64,000 nucleotides of DNA from Roseiarcus sp963753135 (GCA_963753135.1 CAVWBA010000017.1:62001-126000); one strand, 5' to 3'. Shown: positions 1-10,095, numbered from the stretch's first letter. Made by a program: numbers and translations. The notes: generated by a model from the letters alone, not told the origin.

Positions 1-144
1 GGTGACCGCAAGCGACACTCCGCGCGCGCATGGCGGTTTCCGAAGGAGGCCCCTTTCACCGCCTTTCAAGCCTTGCCAAACGCCGCAGATTGCCGCCAAG
101 CTCCAGCCCGATCCCCCCTCGCAGGTGCGACTGAGCCACGCCCC

Positions 145-1317
145 ATGATCCCCAACGCGCCCCGGTCCTTCGACTTCGATCTCGGCGAAAGCGCCGCGAT
201 GATCCGCGACAGCGCCCGCACCTTCGCCGAGCGGGAGATCGCGCCGCGCGCCGCGCAAATTGACCGCGACAACGCGTTTCCACGCGACCTCTGGCCCAAG
301 ATGGGAGAGCTCGGCCTGCACGGGATCACCGCGCCGGAGGCGTACGGTGGGCTGGCCTTAGGCTACCTCGAGCATTGCGTCGCGATGGAGGAAGTGTCGC
401 GCGCCTCGGGCTCGGTCGGTCTCTCCTACGGGGCGCATTCCAACCTCTGCGTCAACCAGATCGTGCGCAACGGCAATGACGAGCAGAAGGCGCGCTATCT
501 GCCGAAGCTCATCTCAGGCGAGCACGTCGGCGCGCTCGCCATGTCGGAGCCGAACGCAGGCTCCGACGTCGTCTCGATGGCCACTCGCGCGACGCGCAAC
601 GGCGACCGCTTCGTGCTCAATGGCTCGAAAATGTGGATCACCAATGGTCCCCTCGCTGAGACCTTCGTCGTCTACGCCAAGACCGATCCTGCCGCCGGCG
701 CCCGCGGCATCACCGCCTTCCTTGTCGAGCGCGGCATGAAGGGCTTCTCGCAAGGGACAAAGCTCGACAAGCTCGGCATGCGCGGCTCCGACACTGCCGA
801 GCTCATCTTCGCCGACTGCGAAGTTCCGGCCGAGAACGTGCTGGGCAAGATCGGCAAGGGCGTCAATGTGCTGATGAGCGGCCTCGACTACGAGCGCGTG
901 GTGCTGGCCGCGGGTCCGCTCGGCCTCATGCAGGCCGCGCTCGACGTCGTCCTTCCTTATGTCCACGAACGCAAGCAGTTCGGCCAAGCGATCGGGACCT
1001 TCCAATTGGTGCAAGGCAAGCTCGCCGACATGTACGTGACGATGAATGCGGCGAAGGCTTATGTCTACGCCGTCGCCAAGGCCTGCGACCGCAATCAGAC
1101 GACGCGCGAGGATGCGGCGGGCGCGATCCTCTACGCCGCCGAGCGCGCGACCCAGGTCGCGCTCGACGCGATCCAGATCTTGGGCGGAAACGGCTACACC
1201 AACGACTATCCGCTTGGGCGCCTGCTGCGCGACGCGAAGCTCTACGAGATCGGCGCCGGCACGAGCGAAATCCGCCGCATGCTGATCGGGCGCGAGCTGT
1301 TCGAGAAGAGCGCGTGA
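145..1317 (+). CDS. ivd: Isovaleryl-CoA dehydrogenase
   Basis: FAD-dependent acyl-CoA dehydrogenase that oxidises isovaleryl-CoA to 3-methylcrotonyl-CoA in leucine breakdown, passing electrons to ETF. From the ATG at 145 the protein has 390 residues, the usual family length; an in-frame ATG at 73 would add 24 unconserved residues. MSEPNAGSDV (from residue 133) belongs to the flavin/substrate region. The catalytic glutamate is E250 in GLDYERVV, the position typical of isovaleryl-CoA dehydrogenases rather than short- or medium-chain enzymes. The C-terminal YEIGAGTSEIRR is also characteristic. The next gene is convergent. No other leucine-pathway gene is visible. Confidence 0.9.
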   Translation: MIPNAPRSFDFDLGESAAMIRDSARTFAEREIAPRAAQIDRDNAFPRDLWPKMGELGLHGITAPEAYGGLALGYLEHCVAMEEVSRASGSVGLSYGAHSNLCVNQIVRNGNDEQKARYLPKLISGEHVGALAMSEPNAGSDVVSMATRATRNGDRFVLNGSKMWITNGPLAETFVVYAKTDPAAGARGITAFLVERGMKGFSQGTKLDKLGMRGSDTAELIFADCEVPAENVLGKIGKGVNVLMSGLDYERVVLAAGPLGLMQAALDVVLPYVHERKQFGQAIGTFQLVQGKLADMYVTMNAAKAYVYAVAKACDRNQTTREDAAGAILYAAERATQVALDAIQILGGNGYTNDYPLGRLLRDAKLYEIGAGTSEIRRMLIGRELFEKSA

Positions 1318-1374
1318 GCTTAAGGACTGCGCATTGAAGCGCCACCGCCACTCGCTCGACTAGCCAAAGTCCTG

Positions 1375-4287
1375 CTATCCAGGTGGGAGCGCGTCGGCCA
1401 GCACGCGGACCGAATGTATCGCGACCCGCCCGGAGAGATCAGCGATCTGATGGCGGCACGAAAACCCATCGGCGACGATCGGCTCTTCAGGCCCGGCTTT
1501 GCGCACAGCGGGCATGAGATCGGCCTCCGCCATGGCGCGCGACACGTCCTGCGTCTCGGACTGATAGCCGAACGCGCCGGCCATGCCGCAACAGGACGAA
1601 ATGATCGGCGCAACGATGAGATCAGGCGCCTGGCGCAAAGCCGCGAGAGTCGCATCGAACGCGCCGAAGCTTTTCTGATGGCAATGGCCGTGGACATGCG
1701 CCTTCGTCGGCGTCGGTCGAAGCTTGAGCGAGATCTTTTCGCGGGCCATCCACTCCCCGAAGGTGACCGCGCGGCTGGCGAGCGCTCTCGCTTCGCTTCC
1801 CGGCAGCAGGGACACGAACTCATCGCGCAAGGTCATGAGACAAGACGGCTCGAGGCCGATGACAAGCGCATCGCCGGCGAGCGCGGCCAGCGTCCGCCGC
1901 GCCTCGGCGCGCGCCTTGTCGATCAAGCCCGCCGCAAGATAGGTTCGCCCGCAACAGAGCGGGCGGCCGTCGTGGCGCGGCGTCAACGGCCTTCGCCCCG
2001 TCGCTGCGATGACGCGCAGCGCAGCGCGTAGATTGTCGGGCTCGAAATAGCGGTTGAACGTGTCGGCGAAGAGCATGACGTTGCCCATGCTGTTGCCCGG
2101 CTTGGCGTAGGGAAGGGCCTCTTCGTCGCGGAAATAGTCGCTCCGCCAAGCCGGCAGATCGCGCTCCTCGGCAAAGCCCCAGTGCCGATCGAAGACACGG
2201 CGCAGCCAGGGGACTTTGTTGCGGAGATTGGCCGCGCCCGAGAACGCTCGCGGCGAGCGGCGCGTAGCGCGGCAGTTCGGCGACGATCCGTTCGCGCAAA
2301 CTTATCCCGTGCCGAGCAGCGCGCGCCGCCGTCGCCTCGATCTTCATCTTCGCCATGTCGACGCCAGTCGGACACTCGCGCCGGCAGGCCTTGCAGGAGA
2401 CGCAGAGCTTCAGCGCCTCCGCAACCTCGCTCGAGGCCAACCCATCCTCGTCGAGCTGGCCGGTGAGGGCGAGCCGAAGCGTGTTGGCGCGGCCGCGGAC
2501 AAGATGCTGCTCGTCGCGCGTCGCCCGATAGCTCGGGCACATCGCGCCAGCGTCGAACTTGCGGCAATGGCCGTTGTTGTTGCACATCTCGACGGCGCCG
2601 AGCAGGCCGTTGAGCGGCCCCGGATAGTCCGACCAGTCGAGCCGCGGCGAGAAGCCCTCGATCGCGCGATAGTCGGGCCCGTAGCGGAACAGCGAGCGGT
2701 CGTCGAAGCGCGGCGCGCGGACGATCCGGCCGGGATTGAGCAGGCCATCGGGATCGAACGCGTCCTTCACCGCCTCGAAGGCGCGGGCGATGGGCGCGCC
2801 GAACATCGGCTCGTTGAACTCGCTCCGGGCGATGCCGTCGCCATGCTCGCCGCTGTGCGATCCCTTGTAGCGGCGGACGAGATCGAAACATTCCTCGGCG
2901 ATGGACGCATCCGCTTGACGTCCGCCGGATCCTTCATGTTGAGGACCGGGCGCACATGCAGGCAGCCGACCGACGCGTGCGCGTACCAGGTCCGCGCGTA
3001 CGTCGTGGCGCTCGAAGACGCGCGTTCAGTCGCTCGGTATAATCCGCCAGGTCCTCGAGAGGCACGGCGGCGTCCTCGATGAAGGAGATCGGTTTGCCGT
3101 CGCCTTTCATCGACATCATGATGTTGAGGCCCGCCTCGCGCACCTCGGCGATCTGCGCCTGGAAGGCGGGCTCGGTGGCCCGGACCACGCTATGCGGGAA
3201 GCCGAGATCGCCCATCAGCGTCTCGAGCCGTGCGAGCTGCGTAAGCAGCGGCTGGTCCTCCATGCCATGGAATTCGACGATCAAGAGGCTCTGAGGCTCG
3301 CCGATCACCATGCGGTCGATCGTGTTGCGGAAGATCGGGATGCCGCGGCCAAGGTCGATCATCGTGCGATCGACGAGCTCAACCGCTTCGGGGTCGAGCG
3401 CGACAATATGACGCGTCGCCTCCATCGCGGCGCGGAACGAAGGAAACTGGCAGACGCCCAACACTTTCCGGGGTTTGATGGGATGGAGGATGAGCTCCAG
3501 CGCCGCCGAGAACGGCGAGCGTTCCCTCTGAACCGACCAGCAGCCTCGCCGGGTTGTCCCGCCCCGCGGCGGCCGCGGCCGGCGTCAGCGCATCGATGTT
3601 GTACCCGCCGACCCGGCGCAGCACTTTCGGAAACCGTGCGGCGATCTCCGGCGCCAGATCCTGGCCGAGATTCTGCAGCCGGCTCATGAGCGCGGCGATC
3701 GCGGTCGGCGTCGTCGCGCCCTGTCCGGGCCAATCGGGACCGAAGCGGAAACGCGCGCCGTCGGCCAGAATCGCGTCGATGGCCGCGACATTGTCGGCCA
3801 TCAGGCCATAGCGGATCGACTTGCTGCCGCAGGAATTGTTGGCCGCCATGCCGCCGATGGTGCAGCGCGCGTGCGTCGAGGGATCGACCGGAAAGAACAG
3901 GCCATGCGGCTTCAAGGCCGCGTTGAGATGGCCGAGCACGATCCCCGGCTCGACCAATGCACGCCGGCGATCGGGATCGATCTCGAGCACGTTGCGGAGA
4001 TATTTCGAGCAGTCGAGAACCAAGGCTCGGTTGACCGTCTGGCCGCATTGGCTGGTGCCGCCGCCGCGGGCCAAGACCGGGACGCCGCTCTCGCGCGCGA
4101 TCGCCATCGCGGTCGCAACATCTTCGATCGTGCGCGGCACGAAGACGCCGACCGGCTCGATCTGGTAAATGGAGGCGTCGGTCGCATAGCGGCCGCGATC
4201 GGCACGCGAGAACAAAACCTCGCCCCTCGTCTCGCGCCTTAGTCTAGCAGCAAGCTGTTCTCGCAGAGCCGGCCCATCGTCCCGCAT
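1375..4287 (-). pseudogene. YdiJ-like FAD-linked / Fe-S oxidoreductase, frameshifted
   Basis: Reads as one 970-residue gene spread over three frames. The N-terminal half (from ATG 4287) is a FAD-binding_4 domain with GGGTSQCGQ and NNSCGSKSIRYG. The middle is a FAD-oxidase C domain (TWYAHASVGCLHVRPVLN, SHSGEHGDG). The C-terminal half carries a ferredoxin-like cluster motif (CVSCKACRRECP) and two CCG-type motifs (LCCGRTY, SSCCGMAGAFG). This architecture fits YdiJ/D-2-hydroxyacid dehydrogenases that oxidise a 2-hydroxy acid at the membrane. Frame changes lie near 3510, about 3030 and 2990, 2915 and 2240. All domains are otherwise intact, so sequencing error is as likely as decay. The substrate cannot be told. 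Confidence 0.8.
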
Positions 4288-4455
4288 GGCCCTCAACCGT
4301 CCGATTCTGCGCCCCAAGGCCACTCGACTGCTCGCGCCTAGGACTCAAGGCTTGCCGGTCTATCTTAGCGCGTTTTCAAGACCTCTGGTCCTCTGGCCGC
4401 CAAGCTTCGTGGCCGGTCAACGGAACGTGTCTTCACCCAGACATGAACACGCCTC

Positions 4456-5310
4456 CTAAAAATTCCGCCACACGGCCACCACACCGCCCCGCTCGCTGTT
4501 GGTTCTGACCGTCCACACGGTCGAGAACACGCCAGCCTGCAGCGACCATTTGTCGTTGAGCGCATAGACCACGCTCGCCTCCACCACCGACTGGCGCCAG
4601 GCCGGGAATGTCGGGTCCCTCGTCGACATCGACACCGTGGTGAACTCCTGAAGCATCAGCATGATCTTGGGCGTGAACTTGAACCCGACCGTCAGGTCTC
4701 CATGCCATTCGTCCGGCGGGCCTTCCGTGCGCAGGCGCCAGGCGACCTCCGCGTCGAGGAAGCCGGGAACCCCGAGAAAGCTGAAGTTGCGGCCGGCGTT
4801 GAGGCGCGCCTCCCCGGCCCAGCCGGTGTTGCCTTCTTGAGCGGGCGCCTTCAAATCATGGGCGCCCGGGATGAACACGGTCGCCTCGCCAGAGAATATC
4901 CATTCGCCGGTCGACCAGAGCTTCTGCCTTAAACCCAAGCCTGAATAGTCGAGGCCGTTATAGGTGTTTGGCGTGGGCTCGCCGATCGAATAATGCTCGA
5001 ACGCCGTCTCGCCATAAGCGGTGAGCGAATCGGTCAGGCCATATTGGACATAGGTCTGGGCGTCGAAGCGGCTTTGGTTGGCGGGCGGATTGCCGCCCCA
5101 TGGCGGACCAAACCCGGTCCAGCCGTACAAGGTCGCAATGACTTGCCCGTTTCCCTGGGGCAAAGTCCACGCGCCGCCAAATGCGCTCGCCTGCGCGCCG
5201 ACGATGAACGCAAGCGCGCCTGCGGCTGCCCACCAACGGTTCGGGCCAGCGCGGGCCAAAAAACGTGCCCCCCAACGCGAGCTACGCAGTCCGACAAGGA
5301 CTCGAAACAA
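4456..5310 (-). CDS. Outer-membrane beta-barrel protein, possibly XagA-like
   Basis: Unassigned exported protein of 284 residues. A positively charged N-terminus is followed by a hydrophobic stretch (about residues 28-45) that looks like a signal sequence; mature protein probably starts near FGGAWTLPQGNGQV. The remainder alternates aromatic and polar residues and ends in Phe (VWRNF), as outer-membrane barrels do. The opening of the mature part recalls XagA-type proteins linked to exopolysaccharide export, but that is memory-based resemblance. In-frame starts nearer the signal sequence are possible. It stands alone between the oxidoreductase and the divergent lipB. Confidence 0.55.
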   Translation of the reverse strand: MFRVLVGLRSSRWGARFLARAGPNRWWAAAGALAFIVGAQASAFGGAWTLPQGNGQVIATLYGWTGFGPPWGGNPPANQSRFDAQTYVQYGLTDSLTAYGETAFEHYSIGEPTPNTYNGLDYSGLGLRQKLWSTGEWIFSGEATVFIPGAHDLKAPAQEGNTGWAGEARLNAGRNFSFLGVPGFLDAEVAWRLRTEGPPDEWHGDLTVGFKFTPKIMLMLQEFTTVSMSTRDPTFPAWRQSVVEASVVYALNDKWSLQAGVFSTVWTVRTNSERGGVVAVWRNF

Positions 5311-5535
5311 CTGCAGAACAGCGTCAACTTTCCCGTTGCGTCAAGCGTAAATTAGCCCCGGCAGCGGAAAAAACATAATACACGCAACGAGTTGCGCGTG
5401 ATCTGCACGCACAGACAACTCGGCCGCAGGACCCGCGACCGACCTGGCTAGGGAAATCGGTCCGGCTCAATTGAACCGCCGGTCGGGGCTTCGTCCCTGT
5501 TCGCGCCTGAGCGCTCCTTCTGATAGAAGGCGCCC

Positions 5536-6270
5536 GTGCTGAATTCACGCCTTGCCTCGCGTGCGTCTCTGCTGGCGCCACGTGATGGGCCGCCTGTCGA
5601 ATGGGTCGTCACACCCGGACTGACGCAATACGCCGATGCGCTCGTGGAGATGGAGACGCGCGCGGAGGCGATCGCGCGCGGAGACGCTCCCGAGCGCGTC
5701 TGGCTCATCGAGCACCCGCCGCTTTACACCGCGGGTACGAGCGCCAAGGAGAGCGACCTGATCGAGGCGCGCTTCCCCGTCCATCGCGCTGGCCGCGGCG
5801 GCCAATTCACCTATCACGGTCCCGGACAGCGGGTCGCTTACGTCATGCTCGATCTCAAACGCCGCCGGCCCGACGTGCGGGCCTATGTGGCCTCGCTCGA
5901 GCGCTGGCTGATCGAGACCTTGAAGACGTTCGACGTGGTCGGCGAGACGCGAGAGAACCGGGTTGGCGTGTGGGTCGCGCGGCCTGACAAGCCGCCGTCC
6001 CCGCTGGGCGAGACGGCCGAGGACAAGATCGCCGCCATCGGCGTGCGCGTGCGGCGCTGGGCAACGTTTCATGGCGTCTCGCTCAACGTCGATCCCGATC
6101 TTGGGCATTTTTCCGGCATCGTCCCGTGCGGCATCGCCGAGGCGCGTTACGGCGTCACCAGCCTTGCCGATCTCGGCCGCCCCGCCGCGATGGCGCAAGC
6201 GGACGCTGCCCTGCGCGCGGCGTTTGAGGCCGTGTTCGGCCCCACCCGATCGCAAACGCGCCCGTGCTAA
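5536..6270 (+). CDS. lipB: Octanoyl-[acyl-carrier-protein] transferase LipB
   Basis: Transfers octanoyl from acyl carrier protein to the lipoyl domains of 2-oxoacid dehydrogenases and GcvH, the first step of lipoate attachment. The BPL/LPL-type fold is shown by RGGQFTYHGPGQR (from residue 87). The catalytic pair is K164 (DKIAAIGVRVRRW) and C198 (GIVPCGI). The start is GTG at 5536 with AGAAGG six bases upstream. The length of 244 residues is normal. A lipoyl substrate, GcvH, is encoded further along in the window, but the genes are not linked. Confidence 0.93.
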   Translation: MLNSRLASRASLLAPRDGPPVEWVVTPGLTQYADALVEMETRAEAIARGDAPERVWLIEHPPLYTAGTSAKESDLIEARFPVHRAGRGGQFTYHGPGQRVAYVMLDLKRRRPDVRAYVASLERWLIETLKTFDVVGETRENRVGVWVARPDKPPSPLGETAEDKIAAIGVRVRRWATFHGVSLNVDPDLGHFSGIVPCGIAEARYGVTSLADLGRPAAMAQADAALRAAFEAVFGPTRSQTRPC

Positions 6271-6282
6271 AGTGAAGGCAGC

Positions 6283-6510
6283 ATGAGCGCCAACGAGATC
6301 AATGACTCGGCTTTGATACAAAAGTTCTGTGACGAGAGGCTAATGCTTGTGCGCACGGATCAAAGTGGATGGATGATGCTCTACCGTGACAAGGAAACGG
6401 GCCAATTCTGGGAGCTAGATTACCCGCACAGTGAGATGCATGGAGGAGGCCCGCCGCGCTTGCGGGAACTCAACATCGTCGATCCATCCGACTGGGAAAT
6501 TTCAAACTGA
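6283..6510 (+). CDS. Small Imm27-like immunity protein
   Basis: A 75-residue cytosolic protein starting 12 bases after lipB, with AAGGC before its ATG. The core, a Trp/Tyr-rich strand region followed by FWELDYPHSEMHGGGPP and RLRELN, resembles the immunity family Imm27 of polymorphic toxin systems, recalled from general knowledge. No toxin gene lies beside it, so it would be an orphan immunity gene or a domesticated relative. Spacing suggests co-transcription with lipB. Confidence 0.55.
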   Translation: MSANEINDSALIQKFCDERLMLVRTDQSGWMMLYRDKETGQFWELDYPHSEMHGGGPPRLRELNIVDPSDWEISN

Positions 6511-6564
6511 CCCACTACCGAGCCGCGCCTTGCCCGGCCAATCCGCGGAAACTATAGGCCTGAC

Positions 6565-7881
6565 ATGGGTCTTCCGATCGGGCTTCCGGAGAGAAGCCGG
6601 CGAGCGTTCTGGGCGCGCCTTTATGCGCGGCGGCGCCTGCTGAGCCGCCTCGCGGCGCCGTTCGCGCCCATGCATTACGCGCTGATCGGCGAGGGCCTCG
6701 GCTATCGCCCCAACGCCTTCTTCGATCCCGACGCGTTTCGCGCCCATGCAAACATCGCGAAGGACGCGAGCCGAGGCTTGCTCGAAGCCTATCTCGCCCG
6801 CCCCGAATCTGGTGCGCCCTCCCCTTCCGCCGAGTTCGACCATCGCTGGTACGCCTCGCAGAATCCGGACTGGGCGCAGAGCCATCCCCATCCGTTCCTG
6901 CACTTTCTCGAGCACGGATTGCGCGCCGGCAGGCGTCCCCGGGCGGATATCGATGTTGAATTCGTCCGCGACATCACTCGGGGGGCAAAGCCTCGCTCGC
7001 TCGAGGAGGCGGCCTTCCGAGTCTTCGATCGCACGATCCGCGAAGGCGAGATGGGGCCGCCGCTCAATCGGCAGGATTTAAGGGCGCGCCAGGACCGTTT
7101 CTATGCCGATGGGCGGCTGCGCATCGAGCGCGAAGCGCCTCACCCGGAACGCAACCTCCTTGTCTTCGTCCAGTGCGGGAAAGGTTTCGACGCAGCGTAC
7201 CTTGAAGAGCCGCGTGCTTATGACGTTCTCCTCAACTACTATCATGAGGCGAGCGTCCATCCGAGAGCTGACATCGCCGTTCTCCAGGCGGGAACCAAGA
7301 CGACCTCCATTCGGCGCCTCATGCAGCTCCATCCCGATCTCATCCTGCGCTATCAGGCGGTCCTGTTTCTCGACGACGACGTCGAAATCGACGCTACGGG
7401 CATCGAAACATTCTTTCGCGCGATGGCGGCCGAAGAACTCGATCTTGCGCAGCCGGCGCTCAGTGCGGACTCGGCCACCGCCTATCCGTTTCTGAAAAGA
7501 CCATCCGCCGGCCCCGGCGTGATGAGGCTGTCTTCGGTTGAGATCATGGCGCCCGCGCTCACGCGTCGGGCGGTCGAGAGCGCGAGCTGGGTCTTCGCGG
7601 AATCGGTCAGCGGCTGGGGCAGCGACCTCATTCTGGGACCGGCGGTGCGCTCGGCCTTCGGACCGAACAGCGTCGGGGCCATCGGCTCGGTCGCCGTCCG
7701 TCACGTAGCGCCAGTCGACCTTAAGGCCGGCGCCTTTTACGCCTTCCTGCGTCGCTACGGAATCGATCCCGGACACGAGGCCAACAGGATCGCGGTCGAC
7801 TTCGGCGTCGAACGCTTTTTGCGGCGGCTCGAACCCGGCGAAGAGGGAGACACTTGCCGGGCGCCCCGGGTAACTGCCTAG
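6565..7881 (+). CDS. DUF707 glycosyltransferase-like protein
   Basis: A 438-residue protein with no signal peptide. Residues of about 90-130 contain FDHRWYASQNPDW and FLEHGLRAGRRP, a motif often found next to glycosyltransferase domains in surface polysaccharide genes. From about residue 190 the sequence matches the DUF707 pattern: NLLVFVQCG, a VLFLDDDVEID segment like the DxD motif of GT-A folds, IMAPALTR and the WGSDLILG stretch. A role in glycan modification is an inference. Its TAG stop lies within the CTAG at the edge of the adjacent inverted-repeat element, but the same stop would also be present without the element. Confidence 0.65.
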   Translation: MGLPIGLPERSRRAFWARLYARRRLLSRLAAPFAPMHYALIGEGLGYRPNAFFDPDAFRAHANIAKDASRGLLEAYLARPESGAPSPSAEFDHRWYASQNPDWAQSHPHPFLHFLEHGLRAGRRPRADIDVEFVRDITRGAKPRSLEEAAFRVFDRTIREGEMGPPLNRQDLRARQDRFYADGRLRIEREAPHPERNLLVFVQCGKGFDAAYLEEPRAYDVLLNYYHEASVHPRADIAVLQAGTKTTSIRRLMQLHPDLILRYQAVLFLDDDVEIDATGIETFFRAMAAEELDLAQPALSADSATAYPFLKRPSAGPGVMRLSSVEIMAPALTRRAVESASWVFAESVSGWGSDLILGPAVRSAFGPNSVGAIGSVAVRHVAPVDLKAGAFYAFLRRYGIDPGHEANRIAVDFGVERFLRRLEPGEEGDTCRAPRVTA

Positions 7882-7906
7882 TGGTTCAAATCAAACGCTT
7901 GGTACC
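7878..7906 (+). repeat. Left terminal inverted repeat of the outer element
   Basis: A 29-base arm that pairs with 9813-9841 with one mismatch. It overlaps the stop codon of the DUF707 gene. Similarity stops sharply after GGTACC, which marks the inner edge of the repeat. Confidence 0.85.
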
Positions 7907-8690
7907 GCTTTGCCTCAACGTGCCGTCGGCTCAGACCTATATCGAGCGGGGTTACGAAGTCTCCCACAGACCCGTTTGGAAGCCGCACAATCAGTCACGC
8001 TTTCAACATTCGACTGGGGTATAACAATTGCGGGCCGCCGCAACAGGATGTAGCGGGCACTGAGAGCGCCGCAATTGACGTGTCTGAAGATGAAAAAGAT
8101 CGTTGGACAAATCGCAGCTATCATTTGTTTGGCAGCTTGGTTTTTCGCCGCAGCTTCGGATAATGCTTTCGTAAATTACCCACGAGTTCCAAGCCAACCA
8201 GGGGGCCGCATTGTACCTTATCTTGTCAAAGGAGTTATCGTTTATATTACGGTAGAACAACGGCAACTTGTGTTGTGGACTAATTGGACATTCATAGGTT
8301 CTGGCCTTGCTTGTTTACTTATGATGTTGCTTCACGGGGGCGATCCATTCAAGCCGATAGGGCCACGCAACCGCGCGCCAACGAGCAATCGGGCGATAGA
8401 AGGTGACAGCACTCTAAGGGTTCACGCACGAAATATTGATATTGTTTCAAATCTCAGGAAGGTTATCGGGGTAACGGCAGCTGCAATTACGCTCATTATG
8501 TGGGCTTTCTACAAACATTTAGATAGTCTTTTTGCTCGATATCCAGCCGCAGTGAAGCAGGAAAACGACAGAACGATACCTCACGTCGTCAACGGTATTA
8601 CAATATATATTACCAAAGAACAGCAGCATATATTTTCGTTTCTTAATTGGACCATGATTACGTCCGTTTTAGTTCTGATAATCGTAATGC

Positions 8691-9741
8691 TAGAGCGGCA
8701 CCGAGCTGAGAGAATCGGGAGGGGATTCCGAATTGGGTAAGTTCTGATTCAGGCTGTCTGCCGGATCGGAGGCGGCGGGCATGTCAAAGGCGCTGTCTCT
8801 TGATCTTCGGGTTCGGGTTTTGGCGGCGGTTCAGGCCGGGGCGACGCATCGCCAGGCCGCCGAACGGTTTGGCGTCAGCGCCGCCAGCGTGAGCCGCTGG
8901 CGCGCGCGTGAACGCGAGCAGGGGGACGCGCGTCCCAAGGCGCTTGGCGGCGACCGCCGGTCGAAGCGCATCGAAGCCTGCGGCGAAGCCGTTCTTTCGG
9001 CGCTTGGACCCGACGGCGACGCGACCATAGAGGAAGTGCGCCGCACGCTTGCCGCACAAGGGCTCAGCTTCGGCTTCGGCACGATCCAGCGCTTCTTCGC
9101 TCGTCACGCCATCACGCGCAAAAAAAGACCGCGCACGCTTCCGAGCAAAGCCGCCCCGACGTCGCGGAGCAGCGCGAGGCCTGGTTCGAAGGGCAACTCG
9201 ATCTCGACCCCGAGCGCCTGATCTTCATCGACGAGACCTGGGCCTCCACCAACATGGCGCGCCGTCACGGTCGCGCTCCGCGCGGTCAACGCCTGCGGGT
9301 CGGCGTTCCGTACGGACATTGGAAAACCACGACCTTCATTGGAGCCTTGACGCTGCGCGGCTTCATCGCGCCGTTTGTCATCGACGGAGCCGTCGACCGT
9401 CTCGCTTTCGAGACTTACGTCGACAAGGTCCTCGTCCCGGAACTGCGCCAGGGCGACGTCGTCATCATGGACAATCTGCCCGGCCACAAAGGGTCGAAAG
9501 TGCGTCAGCTGATCGAAGCCGTGGGCGCAAGCCTTCTCTACCTCCCGCCCTACAGTCCCGATTTCAATCCCATCGAAAATGCCTTCGCCAAACTCAAGGC
9601 GCTTCTGCGAAAGGCGCCGAGCGGACCGTCGAAGGCCTCTGGAGCGCCATCGGCCAACTCATCGATCTCATCACCCCGCAGGAAATCCAAAACCTCTTCG
9701 CCGCCGCAGGCTACGATGCAGCGTGATCGGATTCTGCTCTA
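8691..9741 (+). mobile_element. IS630-family insertion sequence
   Basis: About 1,047 bases between two TA dinucleotides (8691-8692 and 9740-9741), the target duplication expected of IS630/Tc1-type elements. The ends are weak imperfect inverted repeats: GAGCGGCACCGAG at the left and GAGCAGAATCCGA when the right is read in reverse. The boundaries are fixed mainly because removing this segment restores the interrupted membrane-protein gene with homology across the join. Confidence 0.85.
8781..9726 (+). CDS. IS630 transposase, two-frame, C-terminus shifted
   Basis: An N-terminal helix-turn-helix (HRQAAERFGVSAASVSRW) is read in frame from ATG 8781. At 9120-9126 there are seven A bases; a -1 slip there joins it to the catalytic domain, as in other IS630 elements. 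The DDE residues are visible in FIDETW, IMDNLPGHK and PIENAFAKLK. Near 9612 another frame change is needed to reach the expected end (ERTVEGLWSAIGQLIDLI...GYDAA, stop 9724-9726). Without it the frame stops at 9742. The second change looks like a one-base loss, so activity is doubtful. Confidence 0.85.
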
Positions 9742-9812
9742 ATTCACGAGGGCAACCCATTTAAACGGGCAAAGGCAGGCGCCACTCCGCCCTTTTGAGA
9801 CATCTCCTGTCG

Positions 9813-9841
9813 GGTACCAAGCGTTTGATTTTAACCACTAG
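9813..9841 (-). repeat. Right terminal inverted repeat of the outer element
   Basis: The partner of 7878-7906, read on the opposite strand, identical at 28 of 29 positions. It lies 14 bases after the reconstructed stop codon of the cargo gene (9796-9798), so the gene fills the element almost completely. Confidence 0.85.
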
Positions 9842-10095
9842 GTGGGGGCTTCGGGATGCTGGACCTATCCACCGGCCTCATGCCCCAAGCCGCTCGCGAA
9901 GCGGGCGTGTCGAAGGATGATCCAGAAGGCGCGCCGGTCGTGCGCGCTGCAACGTTCTTCGAGACGCGCCTTCGGCGCTCCTCAGAACGAGGCTCGAGGG
10001 GAGGGGTTGGGAGTTAAAACCCCGGCGAGGCCTCATCCACTTGACAAGGGTGGCGTATCCTCGATCTTGGCGGCTTCACGAGCGGCAAAGGCGAC

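Larger units (their letters stand above)
8090..9798 (+). pseudogene. Duplicated two-helix membrane protein interrupted by IS630
   Basis: The present frame runs from ATG 8090 (TTG at 8075 also possible) to 8740, but its last 16 codons come from the IS. Joining 8692 to 9742, which removes the IS and one TA, continues the frame through IHEGNPFKR to a stop at 9796-9798. That gives about 219 residues. The restored end matches the end of the first half: LMMLLHGGDPFKP against IVMLIHEGNPFKR. The protein is thus two copies of an 80-90 residue unit: helix, a loop with YP and R(I/T)(V/I)P(Y/H)(L/V)V(K/N)G(V/I)xxYIT, helix, short basic tail. Function unknown. Codon use is far more AT-rich than in neighbouring genes, suggesting transfer. 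Confidence 0.8.
7878..9841. mobile_element. Inverted-repeat-bounded element carrying a membrane-protein gene, with nested IS630
   Basis: The ends at 7878-7906 and 9813-9841 are 29-base inverted repeats matching at 28 positions. Each begins CTAGTGGTT and ends CGCTTGGTACC; the mismatch is C/A at base 10. Both outer ends carry CTAG, so a TA or CTAG target duplication is possible. The interior before the IS is visibly AT-richer than the surroundings. Without the nested IS630 (8693-9739 plus one TA) the element would be about 915 bases with a single gene and no transposase. It is therefore best read as a non-autonomous cargo element. The outer repeat family is not one I recognise. Confidence 0.75.

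Noticed and set aside
8075..9742. IS630 carrying the membrane-protein gene as its own passenger
   Set aside because: Removing the IS at the two TA sites restores the membrane-protein gene with homology across the join, so the IS is an intruder rather than the carrier.
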